Below are positions 23,857-32,556 of a stretch of 64,000 nt of DNA, one piece after another. The notes under the pieces were generated by a model. It did no database searches. It had not been told where the DNA came from and worked only from the letters and a program-made list of their open reading frames with translations. This stretch comes from Microbacterium timonense (lineage in GTDB: Bacteria > Actinomycetota > Actinomycetes > Actinomycetales > Microbacteriaceae). Location: contig NZ_OLMV01000003.1 in assembly GCF_900292075.1 (NCBI RefSeq), positions 434,001 through 498,000 of the forward strand. Direction: 5' to 3'. The stretch's first letter is position 1, and every line of letters starts with the position of its first letter. Position numbers and translations under genes: made by a program.

Positions 23857-25215
23857 TCAGTGTCGTGCCCGCCGGCCACCCGCCAGGATGGCGCAGGAAC
23901 TGAGCGCGAGCAGCGGGATGACCCACAGAGCGGCGTCCGTGTAGCCCTGCTCTTGTGGCAGAACCTCTCCGTTCGGCGTCGCTGTGGCGAGGAGGAACCC
24001 CGCCACGGCGCTGCCGATGCTGAACCCCACCGTGCGGACGATCTGATTGATCGACAGGACGCTGGATGTCTCGTGCTGGGGCACGCCGTCGAGTACCAGT
24101 CTGGGCATGATCGCGGACGCCCCGCCGACCCCGAACCCGAGGATGGCCATCGACCCGAGAGTCGTGAGGAGCGAGTCTGGAACGACAGCGAAGAGGACCG
24201 CGGCGGTGATGACGCACGCGGTGTAGATCACGAAGGTCCATCGGGCGGACACGAGCCCGCTCAGCCAGTTGGTGAGGCGGCCGGCGATGAAGCCGAGCAC
24301 AGAGAACGGGATGAGCGCGGCGCCTGCAAGCACTTCAGGGAGCCCGAAGCCGTACCCGGCGTCGGCGGGCGTCTGAACATACCGGGTGAGGAGTGAGAAG
24401 AGCAGGTACATGCCGATTCCCGCGGTGAGCATGGCCACGTTCGCACGCAGGACGCCGCCGGCCGCGAGGAGCCTGAGGTCGACCAGTGCTGCAGGCACCC
24501 GCAGCTCCAGCCATACCCAGGCGCTCAAGGCGAGGACAGCGACGACCAGGATCGTCGCCCCGGCCCAGGGAAGGTCCCAGACCGACGGTTGGGCTACCGC
24601 CACGAGTACGCCGAGGATTCCGATGCCGAGGAGGATGGCGCCCGGAACGTCGATCCGCGCACTCGGGCGGGGCTGGTCCGCCGGGAGGACGCGCCAGGCG
24701 AGAAGGACCGCCGCAGCGGAGAGCAGGAACCCGACCGTATAGGCGGCGCGCAAGCCGACGACCTGGTCGATCAGACCCATGAGCGGGTACGCAACCCCGA
24801 TTCCCACCGTCCCCGCGACAGAGACGGTCCCGATCGTGACGTGCGCGCGGTCGGCGGGCAGATGGTCGCGTGCGACGCTCATGAGCAACGCGATCGTCCC
24901 GAGCCCGAGACCCTGGAGCGCACGTCCGATCAGCAGCATTCCGAAGGGCAGCGGGATGGCGGTAAGCAGGCCGCCGCCCGCAACCAGAGCAAGGGTGATC
25001 AGGATCGCGGCCCGGCGGTGAGGGCCGGTGCCGAGCCGACCGAGGACGGGCGCGGAGACCGCGCCCGCGAACAATGTGATGGTGAGGGTCCATTGGGCGG
25101 ACTCCAGCGGCACGTCGAGATCCAGGGCGACCGAGGTGATAAGAGGGGCGCCGACGCCGCCGATGACCGCGCCGAGGAACGCGACCGTGACGAGCGCCGG
25201 GCCGAGGCCCCGCAC
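23857..25215 (-). CDS. MFS transporter (drug efflux type)
   Basis: A 452-residue, 12-14-helix major facilitator. Segments seen are LIGRALQGLGLGTIALLM (motif C-like region of the N-domain), a ~180-residue N-domain beginning LVTVAFLGAVIGGVGAPLIT, and a C-domain ending VIPLLALSSCAILAGG. The pattern resembles DHA2-type drug/proton antiporters. The start is a GTG at 25215, 26 bp downstream of the TetR stop; no good ribosome site is seen, so the true start could differ by some codons. It is probably co-transcribed with, and controlled by, the TetR gene just upstream; efflux of the TetR ligand is the likely role. Confidence 0.85.
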   Translation of the reverse strand: MRGLGPALVTVAFLGAVIGGVGAPLITSVALDLDVPLESAQWTLTITLFAGAVSAPVLGRLGTGPHRRAAILITLALVAGGGLLTAIPLPFGMLLIGRALQGLGLGTIALLMSVARDHLPADRAHVTIGTVSVAGTVGIGVAYPLMGLIDQVVGLRAAYTVGFLLSAAAVLLAWRVLPADQPRPSARIDVPGAILLGIGILGVLVAVAQPSVWDLPWAGATILVVAVLALSAWVWLELRVPAALVDLRLLAAGGVLRANVAMLTAGIGMYLLFSLLTRYVQTPADAGYGFGLPEVLAGAALIPFSVLGFIAGRLTNWLSGLVSARWTFVIYTACVITAAVLFAVVPDSLLTTLGSMAILGFGVGGASAIMPRLVLDGVPQHETSSVLSINQIVRTVGFSIGSAVAGFLLATATPNGEVLPQEQGYTDAALWVIPLLALSSCAILAGGRRARH

Positions 25216-25241
25216 GGGCGCGGTGCTGGTCGCCGTCTCGC

Positions 25242-25802
25242 TCAGCGGTTCGTCTCCGCGGTGATGTGTGCGAACAGCCCGGCGCTGATCGGAGTCCGGA
25301 GTCCCTCAGCCCACGCCTCGGTCACATCATCGACACTCAGCGCGGCGCCGGCGTTCAGTAGCATCCCGAACCCCAGGAACGACTTCACCGTGATGGGCTC
25401 GAGCTCGGTCGCCTGCGCGACCACCTCCCACATCGCAGAGAAGCTGGCGCGCACGGCATCCCTGACTTCCACATCGCCGCACGCCGCGAACCCCTGCAAC
25501 TGCAGCAGCAGCGAGGTCCGGTCTTCCAGCAACTCGTAGTACTGGCGCCCCATCGCTGAGAGCGCATCGAGCCCGGTCTTGCCTGCGGCGGCATCTCGCA
25601 TGGCGTCCGTGAGCCGGTCGAATGCAGCGCGCACCAGCTCGAGGAACAGCGCCTTCTTGGTGCGGAACATTCGGAAGACGTACGCCTGCGTGATGCCGGC
25701 GGCCCGGGCGATCGCTTCGGTCGAGGCCCCGTGCAAGCCGTGCGCGGCGAACTCCTCTGCGGCGAACTCCAACACCTGCGAGCGTCGCTCGACGCCACTC
25801 AT
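25242..25802 (-). CDS. TetR/AcrR-family repressor
   Basis: 186 residues from the ATG at 25802 (a GTG at 25814 is an alternative). The N-terminal HTH includes VLEFAAEEFAAHGLHGASTEAIARAAGITQAYVFRMFRTKKALF, typical of the family; the C-terminal ligand domain is all-helical and unassigned. It is followed on the same strand by an MFS efflux gene, the common efflux-plus-repressor arrangement. A 21-bp imperfect palindrome (25824-25844) lies 22 bp upstream of the start and is the probable autoregulatory operator. Confidence 0.86.
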   Translation of the reverse strand: MSGVERRSQVLEFAAEEFAAHGLHGASTEAIARAAGITQAYVFRMFRTKKALFLELVRAAFDRLTDAMRDAAAGKTGLDALSAMGRQYYELLEDRTSLLLQLQGFAACGDVEVRDAVRASFSAMWEVVAQATELEPITVKSFLGFGMLLNAGAALSVDDVTEAWAEGLRTPISAGLFAHITAETNR

Positions 25803-25823
25803 ACGGCTGCGCACACCGCTATG

Positions 25824-25844
25824 TTACTGGTTAATAACTACTAA
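25824..25844. promoter_or_regulatory. Imperfect 21-bp palindrome, TetR operator candidate
   Basis: Left arm TTACTGGTTA, centre A, right arm TAACTACTAA's complement-matched sequence; 16 of the 20 arm positions are complementary, with a perfect GTTA-A-TAAC core at 25830-25838. It is AT-rich in an otherwise very GC-rich region and sits 22 bp upstream of the TetR gene reading leftward, where a promoter is needed. The position and symmetry make it the likely operator of that TetR. Confidence 0.5.
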
Positions 25845-25857
25845 TGAAGCACCCTGC

Positions 25858-26478
25858 TCAGGGGGATGCCACGGCACCCTCGCGCGGCGGCGACGGCGTC
25901 GCGACGATGGAGGTGAACGCCGCCCCGAGTGATTCGGCGACCGCGGTCGGCTCGCCGAGGTAGCCGCTCACCATGCCGCCGTCCCGCAGCAGCATGAGCT
26001 GGCGCGCAGCAGCCTGCGCATCCTCGGCTCCACTCTCGGCCGCGATTCCGGCGAAGTAGTCGAACATCCAGGAGCGGTGCGCGTCCACGGCGATCCGGAC
26101 GGGGTCGTCGGCGTCAGAGAACTCCGCCGCCGCGTTGATGAACGCGCACCCGCGGAATCCAGGGCGACAGCTCGCCTCTCCGATGCCCGTCGCGAGAGCC
26201 CGCAGCGTACCGACCGGATCGTCGGCGCGGTGGATGCTCTGCATCCAGCCCCGCTCGGCATCCGCCTGCTCGGTGAGATACGCGACGACCAGATCGGCCT
26301 TGCTGCGGAAGTGGCGGTAGAACGTCACTTTCGTGATGCCGACCTGGTCGATGATGCGGTCGGCACTGACGGCGCGGATGCCGTGTGCGTAGAAGAGGTC
26401 GCTGGCTGCAGCCAGGATGCGGGCCCGCGTCTCGGACCCGGATCCGCGTCGCGGGGAAGGTGTCGCCTCAGCAGCCAT
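25858..26478 (-). CDS. TetR-family repressor
   Basis: 206 residues from the ATG at 26478 (MAAEATPSPRRGSGSE). The HTH region is ILAAASDLFYAHGIRAVSADRIIDQVGITKVTFYRHFRSKADLVVAYL. The ligand domain contains CRPGFRGCAFINAAAEF, the CxxxxxGC pattern seen in a common TetR subgroup (TetR_C_33/LmrA-like). It is divergent from the DUF308 - disulfide reductase - EthD operon with a 22-bp palindrome between the two starts, so it probably represses that operon and itself. The longer upstream frame has no coding character. Confidence 0.88.
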   Translation of the reverse strand: MAAEATPSPRRGSGSETRARILAAASDLFYAHGIRAVSADRIIDQVGITKVTFYRHFRSKADLVVAYLTEQADAERGWMQSIHRADDPVGTLRALATGIGEASCRPGFRGCAFINAAAEFSDADDPVRIAVDAHRSWMFDYFAGIAAESGAEDAQAAARQLMLLRDGGMVSGYLGEPTAVAESLGAAFTSIVATPSPPREGAVASP

Positions 26479-26539
26479 GGACGCCGTCCTCTCGCGTCGA
26501 TGTTGTCCGATCGGGCATGTGTAGTCTAGAGTCCTCCAC

Positions 26540-26561
26540 GTAGACGTACTAGTAACTCTAC
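26540..26561. promoter_or_regulatory. 22-bp palindrome between divergent TetR and DUF308 genes
   Basis: Arms GTAGA (26540-26544) and TCTAC (26557-26561) enclose the perfect core TACTAGTA (26547-26554); 18 of 22 positions are symmetric. It lies 62 bp from the TetR start and 30 bp from the DUF308 start, where it could block both promoters. A further TAGTCTAGA sequence at 26522-26530 shares the half-site style. Confidence 0.55.
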
Positions 26562-26590
26562 ATCGCAATGACCAATCGAAGGACTTCCAC

Positions 26591-27151
26591 ATGACCACGT
26601 CCACCACTTCCAAACCGGGACTCGGCACCGCCCTGAGACGGATCTACTTGACCCGCGCCGCCTTCGCCGTCATCTGGGCGGTGGTGCTGTTCCTGACTGC
26701 TCCCGCGCCGAACCCGCTGCTGACCGTCCTGCTGGTGCTGTACCCGCTCGTCGACGCGGGCGCGGTGTTCCTCCAGATCCGCGCCGAAGGGCAGGCACGC
26801 GGACCCCGACCGGCCGAGCTCGGCAATGTGGTCCTGAGCGTGCTGGCAGCGATCGCGCTGGGGTGGGCTTCGACCATCTCCGCCGCCGCAGTGCTCGTCG
26901 CCTGGGGAGTGTGGGCGATCGTGTCAGGTCTTGCGCAGCTGATCGCCGCAATCCTGCGCCGCAGCTCGGGCGGTCAGGTGCCGCTCATGATCAGCGGCGC
27001 GATCTCCGTGCTCGCCGGCGCCGCGTTCGCCACGCAGGGCCTGCAGGGCGGAACTGTCGTCGTGGGCGTCGGCGGCTACGCGATCCTCGGCGGCATCTTC
27101 TTCCTCGTCGCCGGCATCCGGCTCAGCATCCTCCAGCGGAAGGCATCATGA
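26591..27151 (+). CDS. DUF308 (HdeD-like) membrane protein
   Basis: 186 residues with six hydrophobic segments and short loops, the pattern of DUF308/HdeD-like proteins: AFAVIWAVVLFLTAPAPNP, then VLLVLYPLVDAGAVFLQIRAE and PLMISGAISVLAGAAFATQG. In other bacteria such proteins are linked to acid or membrane stress; here the role is unknown. The ATG is at 26591. Its stop overlaps the ATG of the downstream FAD oxidoreductase (ATGA), so the two are translated together under the divergent TetR. Confidence 0.76.
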   Translation: MTTSTTSKPGLGTALRRIYLTRAAFAVIWAVVLFLTAPAPNPLLTVLLVLYPLVDAGAVFLQIRAEGQARGPRPAELGNVVLSVLAAIALGWASTISAAAVLVAWGVWAIVSGLAQLIAAILRRSSGGQVPLMISGAISVLAGAAFATQGLQGGTVVVGVGGYAILGGIFFLVAGIRLSILQRKAS

Positions 27152-28614
27152 ACGACCTCGACTCGCGTTACGACTACGACCTGATCGTCGTCGGCGCCGG
27201 ACCCGTCGGCGAGAACGTCGCGGACTACGCCACCAAGCGCGGCATCCGCGCCGCGATCGTCGAATCCGAACTCGTCGGCGGCGAATGCTCGTACTGGGCG
27301 TGCATGCCGTCGAAGGCGCTGTTGCGCAGCGGTCACGCGCTGCGTGCCGCCCAGCGCGTCGGCGGGGCCCGCGAGGCGCTCGGCGGACGGATCGACGCCG
27401 ACGCCGTACTGGCCCGGCGCTCCGCCTTCACCGACCAGTGGAAGGATGACGGACAGGTCGCCTGGCTGGAATCCGCCGGCATCGACCTGATCCGCGGGCA
27501 TGCGCGGCTCGCCGGCCCCCACCGGGTGAGCGTCGGCGACCGCACCTTCACGGCGAAGGCCGTGGCGCTGGCGACCGGCTCTGTTCCGTTCCTGCCGCCG
27601 GTTCCGGGACTGGATGCTGCGAACCCGTGGGGAACGCGAGAGGCGACGTCCGCCGATCACGTTCCGCCGCGGCTCGTCGTCGTCGGCGGTGGCGTGGCCG
27701 GTACCGAGCTCGCTCTCGCGTTCTCCTCGCTGGGATCGCACGTGACGTTGCTCTCCCGGGGTGCGCTGCTCGAGCAGGAGGAACCGTTCGTCGGCGAGTA
27801 CCTCGCGGCGTCACTGGCTGCGGAGGGAGTGGACGTGCGCCTCGGCGCGACGCCCGCGCGCGTGGACCGCGACACGAACGGCGTCGTCAGCGTGCAGCTC
27901 GCCGATGGCACCGTGCTGCAGGCGGAAGAGATCCTCGTCTCCACCGGTCGGCGACCGAACACGAGCGACGTCGGCCTCGAAACCGTGGGTCTCACGCCAG
28001 GCGCCGCCCTCACCGTCGACGACACCATGCTGGTGGTAGGCACCGACTGGCTCTACGGCGTCGGTGACGTCAACGGTCGCGCCCTGCTCACACACCAGGG
28101 CAAGTACCAAGCGCGTGCCGCCGGTGAGGCGATCGCGGCGCGGCTGCAGGGCACCACGCTGAGTGACGGGTCATGGGGATGGCACGCCGCAACGGCCGAC
28201 CACCGTGCGGTCCCCCACGTGGTCTTCACCGACCCCGAGGTGGCCAGCGTGGGTCTGACCGAGGCGCGCGCTCGGGCCGTCGGCCTGAATGTGCGCGCGG
28301 TCGAGTACGACCTCGGCTGGGTCAGCGGCGCCAAGCTCCACGCCGACGGGTACAGCGGGCGCGCCAAGCTCGTCGTCGACGAGGACCGGCAGATCGTGGT
28401 CGGTGCGACCTTCGTCGGTCAAGACGTCGCCGAGCTTCTGCACTCAGCGACCATCGCGATCGTGGGCGAGGTGCCGATCGAGCGACTCTGGCACGCGGTG
28501 CCGTCGTATCCCACGATCAGTGAGATCTGGCTGCGACTGCTCGAGACGTACGGGCGGCCCGAAGCGGTCATTGCGACGGCATCGGAGGGAAGGGACCTCC
28601 TCACGGTCAGCTGA
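27148..28614 (+). CDS. FAD-dependent pyridine nucleotide-disulfide oxidoreductase
   Basis: A 488-residue class I flavin disulfide reductase (dihydrolipoamide dehydrogenase/mercuric reductase-like). FAD motif YDLIVVGAGPVGEN is near residue 9, the redox-active pair is in GGECSYWACMPSKALL (two Cys separated by four residues), NAD(P) motif VVVGGGVAGTELALAFSSLGS, the FAD ribityl motif is LYGVGDVNGRALLTHQGKYQ, and the dimer-interface catalytic region is LWHAVPSYPTISEIW. There is no N-terminal metal-binding domain or C-terminal Cys pair, so mercuric reductase is unlikely; a lipoamide, mycothiol or quinone substrate is possible. The ATG overlaps the DUF308 stop. Confidence 0.9.
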   Translation: MNDLDSRYDYDLIVVGAGPVGENVADYATKRGIRAAIVESELVGGECSYWACMPSKALLRSGHALRAAQRVGGAREALGGRIDADAVLARRSAFTDQWKDDGQVAWLESAGIDLIRGHARLAGPHRVSVGDRTFTAKAVALATGSVPFLPPVPGLDAANPWGTREATSADHVPPRLVVVGGGVAGTELALAFSSLGSHVTLLSRGALLEQEEPFVGEYLAASLAAEGVDVRLGATPARVDRDTNGVVSVQLADGTVLQAEEILVSTGRRPNTSDVGLETVGLTPGAALTVDDTMLVVGTDWLYGVGDVNGRALLTHQGKYQARAAGEAIAARLQGTTLSDGSWGWHAATADHRAVPHVVFTDPEVASVGLTEARARAVGLNVRAVEYDLGWVSGAKLHADGYSGRAKLVVDEDRQIVVGATFVGQDVAELLHSATIAIVGEVPIERLWHAVPSYPTISEIWLRLLETYGRPEAVIATASEGRDLLTVS

Positions 28615-28717
28615 CGCTCTCGCAGGGGGCTCCGCGGGATCACCGACTCCCACCTCCGGCAGCTTCTGCCTCCACACCACTTCCACTTCCCACCATTTGA
28701 ACGAAAGCGAACCACCC

Positions 28718-29023
28718 ATGCCCACCAAGATCACCCTCATCTTCGACAACCCCGCCGACCCGTCCGCGTTCGAGACGGTCTACCCCGAGATCGCCGAGCT
28801 CGCACGACAGCTGCCCGACCTGCGTCGTGTCGAAGAGGCCAAGGTCTGGCCCAAGGAGGACGGCACGCTGACCCCGGCTCACCGCACGCTCGATCTGTAC
28901 TTCGACAGCTACGAGGCGGCATCCGCGGCGGTGGCGAGTCCGATCGCCGGTGCCTTCTTCGAACGGGTTCTGAGCACCGGCACGCCCTTCACCGGGCTGT
29001 TCTCCGACATCAAGACCGACTGA
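28718..29023 (+). CDS. EthD-like small protein
   Basis: A 101-residue ferredoxin-fold-like protein (MPTKITLIFDNPADPSAFE, then YPEIAELARQLPDLRRVEEAKVWPKEDG, and LYFDSYEAASAAVASPIAGAFFE), the pattern of the EthD family of dimeric alpha/beta-barrel proteins. Members take part in degradation of ethers or polyketide-like compounds, or have unknown enzymatic roles. It follows the disulfide reductase by 103 bp and is likely in the same TetR-controlled operon. The ATG at 28718 is chosen because the frame's upstream extension is antiparallel coding-like noise. It is convergent with lacI, 6 bp apart. Confidence 0.62.
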   Translation: MPTKITLIFDNPADPSAFETVYPEIAELARQLPDLRRVEEAKVWPKEDGTLTPAHRTLDLYFDSYEAASAAVASPIAGAFFERVLSTGTPFTGLFSDIKTD

Positions 29024-29029
29024 CGCGGG

Positions 29030-30085
29030 CTACGCTGCGGGAGTCGCGTGCGGGGAGGGCGCAGCCGTCGATTCCCGCACGATCAACTCGGGAGTGACCA
29101 CCACGTGCGCCGCGCCCTCGCCCGTTCGCACCACCTCGTGCAACGCCTCGAACGCGCGCCGTCCGAGGGCTGCGAAGTCCATGCGAGCGGTCGTGAGAGG
29201 GGGAGCGAAGTACCGCGCCTCGGGCATGTCGTCGATCCCAACCAGCGAGAAATCGCCCGGTGCGGAGTAGCCGCGACTGCGCGCCGCCGCCGAGAAGCCG
29301 AGCGCCAGTTCGTCGTCCGCGGCGAAGACCGCGGTGAAAGATGCGAAATCAGCCCTCAGGCCGGCCTCGTACCCGGCGGCGCCGGTCCAATCGCCGCCGA
29401 CGATGACCGGCAGCACCGTCCCGCCCGCGGTGGCCATCGCGTCGTAGTAGGCGCGTTCCCGCTCTTGCGACTCGGCGCTGTCGCGGGGTCCCGCGAGGAA
29501 CGCGATGCGGGAGTGGCCGAGCTCCAGCAGATGGTCCATGACCAACCGTCCGGCGGCGTACGAGTCGGCGCCCGCCGTCCCGGTACCGGGGACCGGGCGC
29601 CCGGTCACAGCGACGATCGGCACCTCGTCGCGCACCGTCTGCTGCAGCAGCGACTCGAGGCCGTCGATGCGAGCGGTGATGACGACCCCGTCGACGCGCA
29701 TCGACAGAAACCGCTCGAGGATGCGTTTCGCGTCGGCGGGCTGTGAGTCGTTCACGTCCAGGTGCGCCGTGATCAACGTGACGTCGGCGGCGTGCGCGCC
29801 GGCGCTGAGCCCGGCCAGCGTCTCGGCTGCGCCGTAATTCAGCGGAGCGGACGTGAGGACGCCGACCGTGTCGGAGCGGCCGTTCTGAAGTCCGCGGGCC
29901 AGGCGGTTCGGGCGATAGCCCAGCGCGTCGATCGCCTGCTGGATGCGCTCGCCGGCGTCAGCCCCGACGTAGGACGCCCCCGTCAGGAACCGCGACACGG
30001 TCTGTGCCGATACGCCGGCCAGGCGCCCTACGTCATTGAGGGTCGGGCGACCGGCGGCGGTGCCCCGGCGGGCTGCTGGTGGCAT
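29030..30085 (-). CDS. LacI-family repressor of the adjacent sugar locus
   Basis: 351 residues. The HTH is TLNDVGRLAGVSAQTVSRFLTG near residues 15-36, the hinge helix RPNRLARGLQ, and the periplasmic-binding-protein-like sugar domain follows (VGVLTSAPLNYG, ITAHLDVNDSQ, MRVDGVVIT, GHSRIAFLAGP, FAADDELALGF, VGIDDMPEARYFAPPLTT). The ATG is at 30085. It is divergent from a sugar ABC operon, whose promoter region contains a CG-centred imperfect palindrome overlapping the -10 (30214-30231). It most likely represses that operon until the imported sugar binds. Confidence 0.92.
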   Translation of the reverse strand: MPPAARRGTAAGRPTLNDVGRLAGVSAQTVSRFLTGASYVGADAGERIQQAIDALGYRPNRLARGLQNGRSDTVGVLTSAPLNYGAAETLAGLSAGAHAADVTLITAHLDVNDSQPADAKRILERFLSMRVDGVVITARIDGLESLLQQTVRDEVPIVAVTGRPVPGTGTAGADSYAAGRLVMDHLLELGHSRIAFLAGPRDSAESQERERAYYDAMATAGGTVLPVIVGGDWTGAAGYEAGLRADFASFTAVFAADDELALGFSAAARSRGYSAPGDFSLVGIDDMPEARYFAPPLTTARMDFAALGRRAFEALHEVVRTGEGAAHVVVTPELIVRESTAAPSPHATPAA

Positions 30086-30202
30086 GGTGGCCTCCTCGGC
30101 GATGCTCTGGACCCGATGTTATCGATTCCAGACGTGAAGCGCACGCGAAGGAGACAGGCCGGTCAAGGCATGTCATCAAAGGGCGCTCCGCAAACCTTGC
30201 AC

Positions 30203-30231
30203 TTGACGGCCGGTATGCAAACGCTAACATA
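30203..30231 (+). promoter_or_regulatory. Promoter of the sugar ABC operon with overlapping LacI operator
   Basis: -35 TTGACG (30203-30208), 16-bp spacer, -10 TAACAT (30225-30230). An 18-bp imperfect palindrome, TATG at 30214-30217 through CATA at 30228-30231, centred on CG and symmetric at 12 of 18 positions, overlaps the -10. That is a typical LacI-family operator position. Transcription would start near 30237, about 68 nt before the binding-protein ATG. Confidence 0.6.
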
Positions 30232-30304
30232 GGTGCGGCCGACACCGGTCGGAGCCGCGTCGCAGGCGATCGCGGAGAAGCTCACACTGCAGTGAAAGGA
30301 CGCA

Positions 30305-31576
30305 ATGATGCGATGGAAGCGAAAGGCGGTGGCCGTGGCGGGCGCGGCCCTGCTGGCGACCGGGCTGGGCGCATGCAGCGCCGGCGGCGAAGCGGCCGAC
30401 GGTCAGGTCACACTCACCTACTGGAAGCTGGCTGACACCAACGATGCCTCGAAGCAGGCCTGGGAGGAGACGCTCGCAGGGTTCGAGAAAGAGCACCCCG
30501 ACATCAAGATCGAGGTGGAGGAGCGATCCACCGACGGCCACAAGGAGGCGTTGCGCACGTCGCTCGGCACCTCGGCCGCCCCGGATGTGTACTGGTCATG
30601 GGCCGGCCCGGGAATCGGAGGCGAGTACGTCCAGGGCGGCGCGAGCCTCGACCTCGAGAAGTACTACGAGAAGTATGGCTGGGAGGACCGCTTCAGCGAC
30701 GTGGGTATGGCCAGCGTCACGCAGTACGGCGGCTACGACGGCGTACCCAACGGCCAAGCCGGTGCCGCCGTCTTCTACAACAAGGACCTGTTCGCACAGG
30801 CAGGGATCACCGCGCCGCCCACGACGTACGACGAGCTCGTCGAGGCCGCGGACAAGCTGGTGGCTGCGGGCATCACGCCGATCGAGTTCGGTGGCACTGT
30901 CAACTGGCACCTGATGCGGCTGCTCGACAACATCCTGATGACGGAGTGCGGCTCCGACACGTTCCGCGAGCTCATCACCGCCGAGGCCGACTGGTCGTCC
31001 GAGCCCTGCGTGGAGGCCGCATTCGACGAGTTCCACACGTGGACCCAGGAGTACCTCGTCGACGGCTGGGCGAGCATGAGCGACTCCGAGGCGAACGCTC
31101 TCTTCTTCTCGGGCGACGCCGCGATGGTGATCGAAGGCAACTGGTTCGACAATGTCCTGCGATCCAACGACGTCGACACCAGCACGATCGGCGTGTTCCT
31201 GTTCCCCACCGGAACGGGTGAGCTCTACGGCGACACCTCGAACGTCTACGTCTCTGCCGGGACGAAACATCCCGACGAGGCCGCCCTGTTCCTCGACTAC
31301 CTGACCAGCGAGGAGCCGCAGAAGATCAACCTCGAGCTCGTCGGTGCCCGGCCGGTCAACACCGCCGTCACCGTCGACCCGTCCACCCAGGACAGCCTCG
31401 ACCAGCAGTGGAACCCGCTGTTCGACGAGGCGACCGGCCTGTACTACTTCAACGACCAGGGCATGTCCCTGGCCATGACGACGGAGTACTGGCGCATTCA
31501 GAACCTCGTCGCGACCGATCAGCTCGACCCCTCTGAGGCGGGGAGCGAGATGCAGAAGTTCATCGACAACCAGTGA
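30305..31576 (+). CDS. Sugar ABC transporter substrate-binding lipoprotein (family 1)
   Basis: 423 residues. The signal peptide ends in the lipobox LGAC (about residues 21-24). The mature protein begins VTLTYWKLADTNDASKQAWEETLAGFEKEHPDIKIEVEE, the classic family 1 sugar-binding start, and contains DVYWSWAGPGIGGEYV, YNKDLFAQAGI and AMVIEGNWF. The ribosome site AAAGGA (30295-30300) fits the ATG at 30305 or 30308. It is the first gene of a binding protein - permease - permease - glycoside hydrolase operon under the divergent LacI. Probable ligand: an oligosaccharide, identity unknown. Confidence 0.93.
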   Translation: MMRWKRKAVAVAGAALLATGLGACSAGGEAADGQVTLTYWKLADTNDASKQAWEETLAGFEKEHPDIKIEVEERSTDGHKEALRTSLGTSAAPDVYWSWAGPGIGGEYVQGGASLDLEKYYEKYGWEDRFSDVGMASVTQYGGYDGVPNGQAGAAVFYNKDLFAQAGITAPPTTYDELVEAADKLVAAGITPIEFGGTVNWHLMRLLDNILMTECGSDTFRELITAEADWSSEPCVEAAFDEFHTWTQEYLVDGWASMSDSEANALFFSGDAAMVIEGNWFDNVLRSNDVDTSTIGVFLFPTGTGELYGDTSNVYVSAGTKHPDEAALFLDYLTSEEPQKINLELVGARPVNTAVTVDPSTQDSLDQQWNPLFDEATGLYYFNDQGMSLAMTTEYWRIQNLVATDQLDPSEAGSEMQKFIDNQ

Positions 31577-31635
31577 CGCGGTGCCGGCGGAGGCTCCTGC
31601 CTCCGCCGGCACACCGTCGCGCTCTGGAGAGCCGC

Positions 31636-32556
31636 ATGACCACCACCACCCCAGCCCCACCGCGTCGCGCGCGACGGCGATCACGCTTCCTCGTGGCGCT
31701 GCCGTTCCTGGCCCCAGCTCTTGTCGCCTACCTGTTCTTCGTCGTCGGCCCGATGATCGAGTCGGTGCGGCTGTCGTTCTTCGACTGGACCGGGTTCGTC
31801 GGCGCGCCCCAGGAGTTCGTCGGCTTCGACAACTACGTGCGAATCTTCACGCAGGACCCGGTCTTCTGGACGGCATTCCGCAACACGGTGATCTGGATCG
31901 TCCTGTCGTTGATCATCCCCCTGACGATCAGCCTGCTCCTGGCCCTCGCGCTGAACCGCCCGCTGTTCGGGCGGAACCTGTTCCGCTCCGTCTTCTACAT
32001 CCCCGGAGTGCTCGCGTCGATCGCCGTGGCCAACATGTGGCGGTGGATCTACAACCCCAATTACGGCATCGGCGCCAGCATCGGTGAGGCGCTGGGCTGG
32101 CCGTGGCTCGCCGACATCCAATGGCTCGGCGATCAGAACATCGCCCTCTACTCGGTCTTCATCGCGTTCGTCTGGCAGAGCGTGGGCACCAACATGGTGC
32201 TGTTCCTCGCCGGCCTGCAGTCGGTGCAGAAGGACCACATCGACGCCGCGAGGATCGACGGCGCCAACAGCTGGCAGGTGTTCCGCAACGTCACGCTGCC
32301 CGCCCTCCGTCCCACCATGGTGATCGTCTTCGTGCTCACCTTCATCGGCGCGATCAAGGTGTTCGACCTCATCGTGGGCATGACCGGTGGTGGCCCGGCG
32401 CAGATGACCCAGGTGCTCGCGCTGTGGTCGTACCAGCAGTCCATCACCAACCACGAGTACGGCCCGGGCAACGCGGTGGCGACCGTACTGCTCGTCGTCA
32501 CTCTCGCCGTCGTGCTGCCCTATCTGGCATGGACGGCCCGACAGGAGGACTCATGA
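31636..32556 (+). CDS. Sugar ABC permease, MalF/UgpA type
   Basis: 306 residues from the ATG at 31636, behind CTGGAGAG. A basic N-terminus is followed by six hydrophobic segments and the EAA loop DAARIDGANSWQVFRNVTLPALRPTM, which contacts the ATPase. The longer GTG-started reading (31573) overlaps the end of the binding-protein gene and adds an Arg-rich stretch, so it is rejected. The stop overlaps the next permease's ATG. Confidence 0.93.
   Translation: MTTTTPAPPRRARRRSRFLVALPFLAPALVAYLFFVVGPMIESVRLSFFDWTGFVGAPQEFVGFDNYVRIFTQDPVFWTAFRNTVIWIVLSLIIPLTISLLLALALNRPLFGRNLFRSVFYIPGVLASIAVANMWRWIYNPNYGIGASIGEALGWPWLADIQWLGDQNIALYSVFIAFVWQSVGTNMVLFLAGLQSVQKDHIDAARIDGANSWQVFRNVTLPALRPTMVIVFVLTFIGAIKVFDLIVGMTGGGPAQMTQVLALWSYQQSITNHEYGPGNAVATVLLVVTLAVVLPYLAWTARQEDS

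Noticed and set aside
27148..28614. Mercuric reductase in a mer-type locus
   Set aside because: No N-terminal metal-binding domain, no vicinal cysteine pair at the C-terminus, and no merR/merT neighbours.
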